Assembly (NCBI RefSeq): GCF_039545135.1
Contig: NZ_BAABRU010000011.1
Span: 1 to 64,000, forward strand
Length of the DNA: 64,000 bases
Direction of reading: 5' to 3'
DNA from: Herpetosiphon gulosus
GTDB taxonomy: Bacteria; Chloroflexota; Chloroflexia; Chloroflexales; Herpetosiphonaceae
Shown here: positions 34,243 to 42,547 of the stretch, piece by piece
How the letters are laid out: every line of letters begins with the position of its first letter
Numbering within the stretch: the first letter of the stretch is position 1
Made by a program: the position numbers and the translations under genes
Notes under the pieces: generated by a model
What the model saw: only the letters and a program-made list of their open reading frames with translations
What the model was told of the DNA's origin: nothing
Databases searched by the model: none

Positions 34243-34893
34243 TTAAGGCTGGTTGGCTTTTTCGGCGATGAAGATTTGGACTTGCGACTTGCCAACCTGT
34301 TTGATTTGGTTGCTGACGCGAAAGCCCGCTTCGTGCAAACGCTGGATGCGTGGGTCAAGTTGGCTGGTTGGCGCTTCAGGGTTGCTATGTCGCCCAAACA
34401 CCAGCCGATAGATTAACCCGATGATCAGTGCATACAAGCCATTGGGAATGCTGCCGCCATCGACGATATACAATTTGCCATCGTTGGTGAGCACCCGTTG
34501 CAATTCGGCCAAAGTGCGCCGATCGAATAAATAGGGCGCTGGAAAGGTCGAAAGCACCGCCGACCAACTGGCATCAGCGTAAGGCAAGGCTTGGGCAACC
34601 GCCCGAACCAGCGTGGCTTGCGGCGCTCGACGACGGCTTAAACTCAACATTTGGCGCGATTCATCAAGGCCAATTGTGAGGCTTGGTTGATCTTGGCGAG
34701 CTTGTTGGACATAGCCCGTGCCACAGCCAAGCTCAAGCAATGCTTGATCGGCGATTTCAGGCAAGGCTGCCAGTACCCATTGGCTCCAATAGCCTTGCGA
34801 CATGAGCCAAGCGACCAAATCGTAGGTAAAGGCCGCTTCGTGATAAAAACACTCAAAGGCCCAAATAACCAACGCTTGCATTCGTTGCAGCAT
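34243..34893 (-). CDS. Class I SAM-dependent methyltransferase
   Basis: A 216-residue protein with Rossmann-fold methyltransferase motifs. Motif I is LLELGCGTGYVQQ, an acidic residue in IGLDESRQMLSLS ends strand 2, and motif II/III-like AQALPYADASWSAVLSTFPAPYLF follows in two parts. This is the Methyltransf_11 (UbiE-like) pattern. A hydrophobic FECFYHEAAFTYDLVAWLMSQG leader region precedes it, again typical of small-molecule or lipid methyltransferases. I start at ATG 34893 with GGGAG upstream; a GTG 16 codons earlier is possible. The acceptor is unknown. Confidence 0.88.
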   Translation of the reverse strand: MLQRMQALVIWAFECFYHEAAFTYDLVAWLMSQGYWSQWVLAALPEIADQALLELGCGTGYVQQARQDQPSLTIGLDESRQMLSLSRRRAPQATLVRAVAQALPYADASWSAVLSTFPAPYLFDRRTLAELQRVLTNDGKLYIVDGGSIPNGLYALIIGLIYRLVFGRHSNPEAPTSQLDPRIQRLHEAGFRVSNQIKQVGKSQVQIFIAEKANQP

Positions 34894-34973
34894 CGCCAAT
34901 GCTCCCAAAAATACAAACGCGAGTGCAGGCTTGGCCCACACCCGCGCAGGGTTTTGCAGCTATAACGAAACGA

Positions 34974-35330
34974 TTAACCGCGGCGTTCTTTGATCCGAGC
35001 GGCCTTACCAGTGCGACCGCGCAAGTAGTACAGGTTGGCTTGGCGAACTTTACCAGTCCGTACCAATTTTACGCCGTCGATCCGGGGTGAGTGCAGCAAG
35101 AACGTCCGCTCAACACCAATACCGTGTGAGGCAATCCGACGCACGGTGAAGTTTTCGTTGACACCCATGCGGCGGCGGCGAATCACGACACCTTCAAAGT
35201 CTTGAATCCGTTCGCGAGTACCTTCAACAACTTTGACGCTAACGCGAACCGTGTCGCCAACGCGGAATTCTGGCACATCTTTGCGCAGATATTCGTTTTC
35301 AATTTCGTGAATAACGGGAGCCTGTTGCAT
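34974..35330 (-). CDS. rplS: 50S ribosomal protein L19
   Basis: A 118-residue L19 at the 30S-50S interface, matching the family length. Conserved features are [40 protein letters not shown] and the basic KERRG end. In many bacteria rplS is cotranscribed with rimM and trmD, but here it stands alone with its own promoter and a ~155-nt structured leader, which suggests independent regulation. The ATG at 35330 is preceded by GGCAGAGCA. Confidence 0.97.
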   Translation of the reverse strand: MQQAPVIHEIENEYLRKDVPEFRVGDTVRVSVKVVEGTRERIQDFEGVVIRRRRMGVNENFTVRRIASHGIGVERTFLLHSPRIDGVKLVRTGKVRQANLYYLRGRTGKAARIKERRG

Positions 35331-35480
35331 TGCTCTGCCTTTATTTCTAGTGCGTAGAGCCGTATCTCTCGGCGCTGGTTAATCGCTAAAGTTCATTGGC
35401 ATACAGCGGATACGGTCGCTGGACAAACAACAAGCGTGTGAATTTCACACGCCGTTTCTTTTCGTGCCAATCAATTGACC
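35331..35480 (-). promoter_or_regulatory. Structured rplS leader with attenuator-like hairpin
   Basis: Between the predicted transcription start and the rplS ATG lies the perfect palindrome GCGTGTGAAATTCACACGC (35452-35434), followed on the transcript by TTGTTGTTTG, resembling an attenuator. Further down, CCGTATC and GATACGG can pair into a longer stem. This suggests an L19 autoregulatory leader or premature termination control. Confidence 0.5.
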
Positions 35481-35485
35481 GCGCG

Positions 35486-35514
35486 ATTATAGCATAGCTG
35501 AACCCTTATGGCAA
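35486..35514 (-). promoter_or_regulatory. rplS promoter
   Basis: On the minus strand, TTGCCA (35514-35509), 17-bp spacer, TATAAT (35491-35486): a strong sigma-70 promoter. It overlaps the 3' end of the cdaR gap and starts a transcript near 35479. Confidence 0.85.
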
Positions 35515-35535
35515 CTATGATCATCGCTTAACCCG

Positions 35536-36915
35536 CTAGGGCGTTAATGTTGGCGAGATTGGTTCGGTCGGGCTAATTGGCTCGGTTGGGCTAATTGGCT
35601 CAGTCGCAGTTGGGGTGGCAATCGGCGTGGTTGTTGGCTCGGTTGGTTCAATCGGGCTGGTTGGCTCAGCTGTCGGGATGATAATTGCACTAAGATTTAC
35701 TTGAACCGCAGCTAATGGCTTGGCCAACGTGATGCCGGTTGGCAGATTAAGGCTGGGCTGAATGCTATAACTGCCTGCATTGCGTCCAGCTAGATCCAAC
35801 ACCAAGGCCAAATTATTGAGATTTTGCAAATTTTGAGCGTTACCGCGCAAGCTTACTTCAAGCTGTTTGGGCTGGTAGCTCAATTCTAGGCCAGCAGGCA
35901 AATTACGTGGTACTAACGGCAGGTTGAGCACAATTTCGGTGCTAATTGGCACAAAACGAATCGTGGCGATCGTGCTATCGGCGGCTTGGGCATCACGCGG
36001 AGTCACCCCAATCGGAAAACGTAATTTAATCGTTGCGGTGTAACTTTGGGTGCTATTTGGCAGATTGAGCGGTTGGGTTTCAACAAATTCAACTTCGGTT
36101 AAGCGCTGAGCACTACCAATTAAGGTAACAAAGGCTGGCTCAAGCACCACCTCAGCTCGATAGCCCGCTGGCGGACTGTTGAGAGTGGTGTAGATAATTG
36201 GCACGCGCTTAATGCCGCTGCTGGATAAAATTCGCACTTCGATATCGGCCAATTCAGGGCTGACCGTCACGCCTTCAACATCGCGCCCAGCAATATCGAC
36301 TGCGATAATATTGCGGCGGGTACGCAAATTACTGGTTTGCGATGAAAGATCGAGTGTAATTTCGCCACCAACTACCTTATTAACTTGGCTAGCTGGCCCA
36401 GTTATTGTCACCTGCTTAATCATCTCGCCATTGACGCTGGCGATCGGCAAACTGGCTTCATAACTAGTTGGTGGCTGGCCAACCGTGGTGATGGTTAATG
36501 GCAGCGAGGCGGTAATAATTTGCTCGATCTGCACCAAAACTGTAGCGGGCTGAAAGCTCTGAAAATCGAGATCAGAGCGACTGGGAATGCTGCGAGCTTG
36601 CACCGCAACTTCATGTGAGCCAGGCTCTAGCCCTGCGATATTAATAAATGGTTGGACATTTTGCTTGGTAATGCGGGTGATTGTATCTTGAGGGCCAGAA
36701 ACATTTAAGTTAACAACCGCATCGGGAACGGGAATTGGCCGACCTTCGCTATCAACTAAGGTTAAATTGCTACTTAGCCCTTCGGCACGAATTGGCAAAT
36801 TGGTAAATGGCGTAACTTGCTGCGGATTTTCGGTGAAACTAACAAACACCCAAATGATGCTCGCCAACACTGCGGCAACAAAGGCGCGTAACGGGCTACC
36901 TGCAAGCTTATTCAT
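35536..36915 (-). CDS. cdaR: YbbR-domain protein, likely CdaA regulator (CdaR)
   Basis: A 459-residue membrane protein. One N-terminal membrane helix (about 10-27, AFVAAVLASIIWVFVSF) is followed by about four YbbR repeats outside the membrane (roughly 35-115, 120-205, 215-300, 310-400). A low-complexity tail of PTEPISPTEPIS units comes last. In Firmicutes CdaR binds and tunes the diadenylate cyclase CdaA. The start codon overlaps the cdaA stop (ATGA), so the pair is coupled. The usual third gene, glmM, is not adjacent. The repetitive Pro/Thr/Glu tail may span the cell wall. Confidence 0.9.
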   Translation of the reverse strand: MNKLAGSPLRAFVAAVLASIIWVFVSFTENPQQVTPFTNLPIRAEGLSSNLTLVDSEGRPIPVPDAVVNLNVSGPQDTITRITKQNVQPFINIAGLEPGSHEVAVQARSIPSRSDLDFQSFQPATVLVQIEQIITASLPLTITTVGQPPTSYEASLPIASVNGEMIKQVTITGPASQVNKVVGGEITLDLSSQTSNLRTRRNIIAVDIAGRDVEGVTVSPELADIEVRILSSSGIKRVPIIYTTLNSPPAGYRAEVVLEPAFVTLIGSAQRLTEVEFVETQPLNLPNSTQSYTATIKLRFPIGVTPRDAQAADSTIATIRFVPISTEIVLNLPLVPRNLPAGLELSYQPKQLEVSLRGNAQNLQNLNNLALVLDLAGRNAGSYSIQPSLNLPTGITLAKPLAAVQVNLSAIIIPTAEPTSPIEPTEPTTTPIATPTATEPISPTEPISPTEPISPTLTP

Positions 36916-37715
36916 GCTTCTTCCTCTTCGCTTAGTTCGACGCGCAATAAGCCAGCCAGCAGTTTGCGTAAACGACCTTCGGTTAAATGGCGCACCATGC
37001 GGCCATCGTGGGTAATCGAAATACTGCCAGTTTCCTCGGAAACGATCACCGAAATCGCATCGGATTGTTCGCTGATGCCCAAGGCGGCGCGGTGGCGTGT
37101 GCCATAGCGTGTACTGCCAACCACATTTTCACTCAGTGGTAGCACACAGTTGGCGGCCAAAATGCGGTTGCGCCGAAAAATCACCGCCATATCGTGGAGT
37201 GGCGCGTTGGGGAAAAAAATATTAACCAACAAGGGCACGGAGATGCGCGAATCGACGATTACGCCACGGTCGGCGTATTCTTGCAAGCCAGTGTCGCGCT
37301 CGATCACCATCAATGCGCCGATACCTTGTTGTGATAATTGTTTAGCTGCCCGCGAAATGGTGTTGATCATCTCTTCAACATCGGAGCGATTGGTGCTGCC
37401 AAAGCGATTAAACCATTCGCCAGTACGGCCCAACGATTCGAGCGCACGGCGTAATTCAGGCTGGAAGAGAATTGGAATTGCGACAAATAGGGCTGGGCTA
37501 AGGGCTTCGCGAATGATCCAGCGCAACGTGGTGAGTGGCAAGGTTGAGCCAGCTAGCAGCGCCACAACCACTAAAATGCCGACCCCGCGTAATAATTGAA
37601 CTGCGCGAGTGCCCCGAATGACCCCGAGCAGCCAAAAAATCAAGGCAGCAACAAGCAGAATATCTAGGGCTGCTAAGAAAGAAACTCGTTCCCAAATCTG
37701 CTGGAAGCTTGGCAC
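36912..37715 (-). CDS. cdaA: Membrane diadenylate cyclase CdaA
   Basis: A 267-residue protein with three N-terminal membrane helices (about 12-85) and a DisA_N domain (about 90-255) that makes c-di-AMP from two ATP. Recognisable blocks are the FQPELRRALE segment, the catalytic region FPNAPLHDMAVI, the GTRHRAALGISE RHR motif and VSEETGSIS. The classical DGA motif reads D175-M176-A177 here: Gly is replaced by Met. The Asp and the RHR motif are intact, so activity may be kept. The start is GTG 37715 with GGG eight bases upstream. It is followed by cdaR with a 4-bp overlap. Confidence 0.92.
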   Translation of the reverse strand: MPSFQQIWERVSFLAALDILLVAALIFWLLGVIRGTRAVQLLRGVGILVVVALLAGSTLPLTTLRWIIREALSPALFVAIPILFQPELRRALESLGRTGEWFNRFGSTNRSDVEEMINTISRAAKQLSQQGIGALMVIERDTGLQEYADRGVIVDSRISVPLLVNIFFPNAPLHDMAVIFRRNRILAANCVLPLSENVVGSTRYGTRHRAALGISEQSDAISVIVSEETGSISITHDGRMVRHLTEGRLRKLLAGLLRVELSEEEEA

Positions 37716-37970
37716 AATTCAAACCCTCGACACCGCCAGCCAACCCACCTGTGCTGGACATCGCGCCTGTACCTTACACTGATCAGGCTATCTATGCAAG
37801 TTTTAATCTGAGCGATTTTGGGCTAGCCAAGCCACTCAACGAGCCTAGTACGTAGCTAGGTGCTTGACGAAATCTGTGGAGATCGGTACTATAGGCCATC
37901 TTCTTTCCCCCCAACGCGGCGATGTTGCCTCAAATCCCTTCAATGCTGAACAGACTGCAAGGAGCACGCT

Positions 37971-39413
37971 ATGCCCGATGTAGCCCCTTTTCGTCAGTAT
38001 CAACTCGAAACCGCTTACGATGAGTTGTTTCTTGGCCCAAACACGCCTCGTCCACATTATCGGCTGCTCTCGGAACGGCTGCGCGAGTTGCCACCTGATG
38101 AGTTGGCTCGTCGCCAGCAAGCTGCTGATTTGGCTTTTCTCAATCAAGGAATCACCTTTACAGTCTATGGTCGCGATGAAGGTACTGAGCGCATTTTTCC
38201 CTATGATTTGCTGCCACGACTATTGACCGCCAAAGAGTGGGATACGATTGAGCGTGGATTGGCGCAGCGGGTTACTGCATTAAATTTGTTTTTGCGCGAT
38301 ATTTATCACGAGGAAACAATTTTAAGGGCGGGGGTTGTGCCGCGTGAATTGGTCTATAGCTGTCGCCATTTTTCGCGCCAAATGCGGGGGGTTAGCGTGC
38401 CACGCGATCGCTATGTTTCGATCGTTGGCACCGATTTGATCCGGTTGCCAAGTGGCCAATTTGCGGTGTTGGAAGATAATTTGCGGGTTCCTAGCGGCGT
38501 GTCGTATATGCTGGCCAATCGGTTGGTGATGAAACGGGTGTTCCCGCAGTTGTTTTCGAGCTATGGGGTGCGCTCGATCGATCATTATGGCCAAGCCTTG
38601 TTAGCAACCTTGCGCTCGTTGGCTCCACAAGGTCGCAGCGACCCAACGATTGTGCTGCTTACGCCTGGGGTGTTTAATTCGGCCTACTACGAACACACCT
38701 TTTTGGCTCGCCAGATGGGGGTTGAACTGGTCGAAGGCCGCGATTTAATTGTTCACGATAATGTGGTGTATATGCGCACGACTGCTGGTTTGCGCCGCGT
38801 TGATGTGATTTATCGGCGAGTCGATGATGAATTTATCGATCCTTTGGCATTTCGGCCTGATTCGGTGTTGGGCGTGGCAGGCTTGTTGAATGCCTATCGC
38901 GCTGGCAATGTGGCTTTGGCCAATGCCTTGGGCACAGGCGTAGCCGATGATAAAGCGATTTATGCCTATGTGCCAGCGATGATCAAGTTTTATCTTGATG
39001 AAGACCCGATTTTGCCCAATGTTGAAACCTTTTTGCTCAGCGATGATCGTCAACGCCAGCATGTGTTGAATAATTTGGATTCGTTGGTGGTAAAGGCGGT
39101 TGGCGAATCGGGCGGCTACGATATGCTGATTGGCCCGCATAGCACGCTGGAGCAACGCGCCCAGTTTCGCGACCGCATTATTGCCAACCCACGCAACTAC
39201 ATCGCCCAACCAACGCTTGCGCTTTCCAAAGCTCCCTGTTTTATTGATGGCAAACTCGAATCGCGCCACGTCGATTTGCGGCCCTACATTTTATTTGGCG
39301 ATCAAATTAGCATTGTGCCTGGCGGCCTGACGCGGGTAGCCTTGCGGCGTGGCTCGTTGGTAGTCAATTCATCGCAAGGCGGTGGCAGTAAAGATACGTG
39401 GGTTCTTTATTAG
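37971..39413 (+). CDS. Circularly permuted ATP-grasp type 2 protein
   Basis: A 480-residue member of the DUF404/DUF407 family, an ATP-grasp ligase with permuted order. Visible features are [24 protein letters not shown], the ATP-site block [16 protein letters not shown], a [16 protein letters not shown] motif near residue 370, and [11 protein letters not shown] near the C-terminus. These enzymes are predicted carboxylate-amine ligases. They are found in operons with alpha-E and transglutaminase proteins and are thought to modify or build small peptides, but no product is proven. The ATG has an AAGGAG site. The alpha-E gene follows after a 222-bp repeat-filled gap. Confidence 0.92.
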   Translation: MPDVAPFRQYQLETAYDELFLGPNTPRPHYRLLSERLRELPPDELARRQQAADLAFLNQGITFTVYGRDEGTERIFPYDLLPRLLTAKEWDTIERGLAQRVTALNLFLRDIYHEETILRAGVVPRELVYSCRHFSRQMRGVSVPRDRYVSIVGTDLIRLPSGQFAVLEDNLRVPSGVSYMLANRLVMKRVFPQLFSSYGVRSIDHYGQALLATLRSLAPQGRSDPTIVLLTPGVFNSAYYEHTFLARQMGVELVEGRDLIVHDNVVYMRTTAGLRRVDVIYRRVDDEFIDPLAFRPDSVLGVAGLLNAYRAGNVALANALGTGVADDKAIYAYVPAMIKFYLDEDPILPNVETFLLSDDRQRQHVLNNLDSLVVKAVGESGGYDMLIGPHSTLEQRAQFRDRIIANPRNYIAQPTLALSKAPCFIDGKLESRHVDLRPYILFGDQISIVPGGLTRVALRRGSLVVNSSQGGGSKDTWVLY

Positions 39414-39437
39414 GGGCTAGGGATTAGGGATCAGGGG
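39413..39437 (+). other. Potential G-quadruplex directly after a stop codon
   Basis: GGGG-CTA-GGG-ATTA-GGG-ATCA-GGGG starts at the last base of the ATP-grasp stop codon. Four G-runs with 3-4-base loops fit a quadruplex. In RNA it could affect termination or stability between the ATP-grasp and alpha-E genes. Confidence 0.65.
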
Positions 39438-39497
39438 CTAGGAGAGTAAGAGCATAGAACATAGGAGTTGGGGAGTTGGAGATCGGGGATCACGATG

Positions 39498-39599
39498 CCC
39501 TCACCCCCTTGCCCCCTCGCCCGCACGCGAGGCGAAGGGGAACCGCTCTAGCAGTGCTCCCCTCGCCCGCCACAGTGGGAGAGGGGCTGGGGGTGAGGG
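39498..39599. repeat. Palindromic intergenic element, copy 4
   Basis: ATGCCCTCACCCCC ... GGGGGTGAGGGCAT with two internal hairpins. It sits between two genes of the same predicted operon (ATP-grasp and alpha-E), so it would be transcribed. Confidence 0.85.
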
Positions 39600-39635
39600 C
39601 ATCCATGGATCATCATTAAAAATCGGGGGCTGCTG

Positions 39636-40580
39636 ATGTTATCGCGGGTTGCTGATAGTTTATATTGGATTGGCCGCTACCTTGAGCGAACCGAGCATAC
39701 TGCCCGTTTGCTTGACGTGAATTTAGCCTTGATGCTTGACCAAACGCCTGCTGCTGCCGAGCGCCGTTGGGAGCGCATGCAAACATTCCTGGCATGGAAT
39801 TACGAGGGTGTGCCCCAAACCTATGCTTTGGTGCAAGCCTTGACCTTTGATGTGAGCAATGCCAGCTCGTTGGTAAGTTGCATTGGCGCTGCTCGTGAGA
39901 ATGCCCGCCAAGTGCGCGAACAAATCAGCTCGGAAATGTGGGAACAACTCAATCGGGTCTATTTGCAGGTCAAGCGCACAACGATGGATCAAATGTGGCA
40001 CGAGCCGCATGAATTTCTGCATAATGTGTTGAAAGAGGGCATTCATCTCTTTCAAGGCATTACAACTGCCACATTGAGCCATGGTGAATGCTGGCACTGG
40101 CTGCGTTTAGGCCAATTTATGGAGCGAGCTATGGCCACGGCGATTTTGCTCGATGTGCATTTTGCCGAAACTGGCAGCACACCCGATGATCAAACCAATT
40201 ATTTAGATTGGGTTGGGTTGCTAAAGTCCTGTACATCGTTCGAGGCCTATTGTAATGTATATACTGCTGATATTCGGCCAGAACGAATTGCTGAATTTTT
40301 GTTGTTGAACGCTGAATCGCCGCGTTCGGTGCGCTTTGCCGCCGACCAAGTTGCGGCCTCGATTCAAGCGATCGCCTCGAATACCCTTGGGCGACGCGGC
40401 GATCGGGTCAAACGCTTGGCTGGACGATTACAAGCAAGTCTAGATTATGGTCAAGTTGATGAGATTATGGCCGATGGCTTGAGCGGCTATTTAGCGACGA
40501 TTCAACAGCAATGCCAACAAATTCATACCAACGTCTATCAGACCTTTATTAGTTATCCGGTGGAGACAGCATTGGTATAA
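39636..40580 (+). CDS. Alpha-E domain protein (DUF403)
   Basis: A 314-residue all-helical protein of the alpha-E family. The opening LSRVADSLYWIGRYLERTEHTARLLDV is diagnostic, and the conserved EREHCWHW-like segment appears as SHGECWHWLRLGQFMERA. Alpha-E proteins accompany permuted ATP-grasp enzymes and are presumed partners or substrate binders. The start ATG follows GGGGGCTGCTG. The gene ends 8 bp before the ADP-ribosylglycohydrolase-like gene. Confidence 0.92.
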   Translation: MLSRVADSLYWIGRYLERTEHTARLLDVNLALMLDQTPAAAERRWERMQTFLAWNYEGVPQTYALVQALTFDVSNASSLVSCIGAARENARQVREQISSEMWEQLNRVYLQVKRTTMDQMWHEPHEFLHNVLKEGIHLFQGITTATLSHGECWHWLRLGQFMERAMATAILLDVHFAETGSTPDDQTNYLDWVGLLKSCTSFEAYCNVYTADIRPERIAEFLLLNAESPRSVRFAADQVAASIQAIASNTLGRRGDRVKRLAGRLQASLDYGQVDEIMADGLSGYLATIQQQCQQIHTNVYQTFISYPVETALV

Positions 40581-40588
40581 GGATGATC

Positions 40589-41509
40589 ATGACAGCAGCA
40601 CAACAGCGCATGTTGGCGGCCTTAACGGGCTTATCGGTGGGCGAGGCCTATGGTCAACAGCTTTGGCAGCAAGTTCAAACCGGGCTTGCAATTGCCGACC
40701 AGCCCAGCCTTTTGCCAGCACCATGGCTGTGGACAGACGCAACCTTGATGGCATGTTCGTTGGTTGATCAATTATGGCATTATGGCGCGGTGCATAGTGC
40801 GGCTTTGGCTGCCGATTTGGCTTTGCGCTACACCCCAGTCCGTGATTATGGCACGTCGATGCATCAATTATTGGCTAAGCCGCGTGATGGCGCAGCCGTG
40901 ATGAGCGATGCTCAAAACTTATTCGATGGGCAAGGCTCGTTTGGGGTTGGCGCGGCCATGCGTGTGGCTCCGTTAGGCTTATTTTTGGCTGAGGCTCCGC
41001 TGAACGAAGTTGCTCAACAAGCCCAACTTTCGGCGCTTACCACCCATACCCATTCTGAGGCGGTGGCGGGAGCAGTGGCAGTGGCGGTAGCAGGCGCAAT
41101 TCTCTGGCGTGAACGTGATCAACCGCTGCGCCAGCCCTCGGCAATCTTGGATGAAATTAGCCACTATGTGCCGAGCAGCAGCCTTGAACATCGTTTGGTC
41201 TTGGCTTCCGCAATGAATGATCGCCAAATGTGGCATCACATTGCCTTACGATTGAGCAATGGCTATCAGCATAGCGCCCAAGCTACCGTGCCGTGGTGCT
41301 TGTGGTGTGCTGTGCATTATCGCGATGATTATGCTGCCGCGATTGAGCAGGTGTGTGCTGCTGGCGGCAACTTTACCTCAATGGCTGCAATTGTTGGGGG
41401 ATTGTTGGTGGGCACACTGGGCCGCGATTGTATTCCACCGCCATGGCTGAACGCCCGCGAACCCTTGCCAAGCTGGTTTTTGGCCAGCCTTGGCCTCGAA
41501 AGCATTTGA
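40589..41509 (+). CDS. ADP-ribosylglycohydrolase-like protein lacking metal-site residues
   Basis: A 306-residue helical protein with the fold signatures of the ADP-ribosylglycohydrolase (DraG) family: an N-terminal GLSVGEAYG, GSFGVGAAMRVAPLGLF and THTHSEAVAGAVAVAVA. The metal-binding motifs are altered. The usual [ST]DDT reads TDAT (Asp50, Ala51, Thr52), and the usual GDTDT near the C-terminus reads GGNFTS. It is therefore probably not an active Mg2+ hydrolase and may bind a nucleotide or a protein. I start at ATG 40589 because AAGG lies six bases upstream; ATG 40583 is possible. It sits between alpha-E and transglutaminase genes, an unusual partner for this operon. Confidence 0.75.
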   Translation: MTAAQQRMLAALTGLSVGEAYGQQLWQQVQTGLAIADQPSLLPAPWLWTDATLMACSLVDQLWHYGAVHSAALAADLALRYTPVRDYGTSMHQLLAKPRDGAAVMSDAQNLFDGQGSFGVGAAMRVAPLGLFLAEAPLNEVAQQAQLSALTTHTHSEAVAGAVAVAVAGAILWRERDQPLRQPSAILDEISHYVPSSSLEHRLVLASAMNDRQMWHHIALRLSNGYQHSAQATVPWCLWCAVHYRDDYAAAIEQVCAAGGNFTSMAAIVGGLLVGTLGRDCIPPPWLNAREPLPSWFLASLGLESI

Positions 41510-41536
41510 TTTCACGCTTGAAGTTTGGCAGGTGCT

Positions 41537-42493
41537 ATGTACTACACCATTCGCCACGTAACTCGCTTTCGCTATAGCAACCCAATTAGCGAAAGCATGA
41601 TGGAAGTTCGCAAACAACCGCGCACCGAGGGCGATCAACGCTGTTTGTCGTTTGACATAACCACCAAGCCAAAATCGAAAGTCTTGGTATATTATGATCC
41701 TCAGGGCAATACGGTGCATCATTTTGGGATTCCACGGGCGCATACTCAGCTTGAAATTATCACCCAAGCCTATGTCGAAAATCGGATTCAAGCTCCAGCC
41801 GATGATCTCATGCTTGATCTCAGCACATGGCAAATTTTGGAAGATCATGCACTCAACGGCAACGATTGGGATTATCTCAACCCTAGCCAGTTTGTGCACT
41901 CAACCGATTTGCTGCAAGCCTTCGCTACCGAAATTGGCCTGAGCAAACAGCTCGACCCACTTTCGTTGATTCGCCAGATTAATCAAGCAATCTACGATAA
42001 ATTTGAGTATGTTCCACAGAGTACACGCGCTGATTCGCCAATCGATGAAGCTTTGGCCACCCGACGGGGCGTTTGCCAAGATTACACCCATATTATGCTC
42101 AGTTTATTGCGCTGGTTGCAAATTCCGGCGCGGTATGTAAGTGGCTATCTGTTTCATCGTACCGACGACACTGTGCGTTCAGCGGCTGATGCCTCGCATG
42201 CATGGGTTGAGGCGTGGTTGCCAAGCCTTGGCTGGGTAGGCTTTGATCCAACCAACAATGTGACCGTGAGTGATCGGCATATTCGAGTAGCGCTTGGCCG
42301 CGATTACGCTGATGTACCGCCGACTCATGGCATTTTCAAGGGCGAAACCCAAAGCACGCTCGAAGTAGCGGTGCAAGTATGCCTCGCCGACGAACCGTTA
42401 CAAGCCGATCAACCATCGCAACTAGAAGGCTGGTCGGTGGTTGAGGGCGGCGATGTGGCGGCGGTGTTACAACAAATGCAGCAACAGCAATAA
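41537..42493 (+). CDS. Transglutaminase-like cysteine peptidase-fold protein
   Basis: A 318-residue protein. The N-terminal ~90 residues are the beta-sandwich Bact_transglu_N region, opening MYYTIRHVTRFRYSNPISES. The core has the Cys of RRGVCQDYTHIML, the His of ASHAWVEAWLPSLGW and the Asp of GFDPTNN, a complete catalytic triad. This is the standard third partner of ATP-grasp/alpha-E operons, probably a peptidase or transpeptidase acting on the ligase product. I start at ATG 41537, with GCAGGTGCT upstream. A hairpin terminator follows. Confidence 0.93.
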   Translation: MYYTIRHVTRFRYSNPISESMMEVRKQPRTEGDQRCLSFDITTKPKSKVLVYYDPQGNTVHHFGIPRAHTQLEIITQAYVENRIQAPADDLMLDLSTWQILEDHALNGNDWDYLNPSQFVHSTDLLQAFATEIGLSKQLDPLSLIRQINQAIYDKFEYVPQSTRADSPIDEALATRRGVCQDYTHIMLSLLRWLQIPARYVSGYLFHRTDDTVRSAADASHAWVEAWLPSLGWVGFDPTNNVTVSDRHIRVALGRDYADVPPTHGIFKGETQSTLEVAVQVCLADEPLQADQPSQLEGWSVVEGGDVAAVLQQMQQQQ

Positions 42494-42506
42494 ACTTTAA
42501 TCTAAC

Positions 42507-42536
42507 AAAGCATGGGTAATTACTTGCCCATGCTTT
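42507..42536. terminator. Bidirectional hairpin between convergent genes
   Basis: Stem AAAGCATGGG (42507-42516) / CCCATGCTTT (42527-42536), ten base pairs with a ten-base loop. It lies between the transglutaminase stop and the end of the convergent AT-rich gene. Confidence 0.7.
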
Positions 42537-42547
42537 ATTGAATTTTA

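Noticed and set aside
42507-42536. Attachment-site remnant of an integrated element
   Set aside because: The hairpin is adequately explained as a terminator between convergent genes; no direct repeat matching it was seen near 45191-45418, and no integrase is present.
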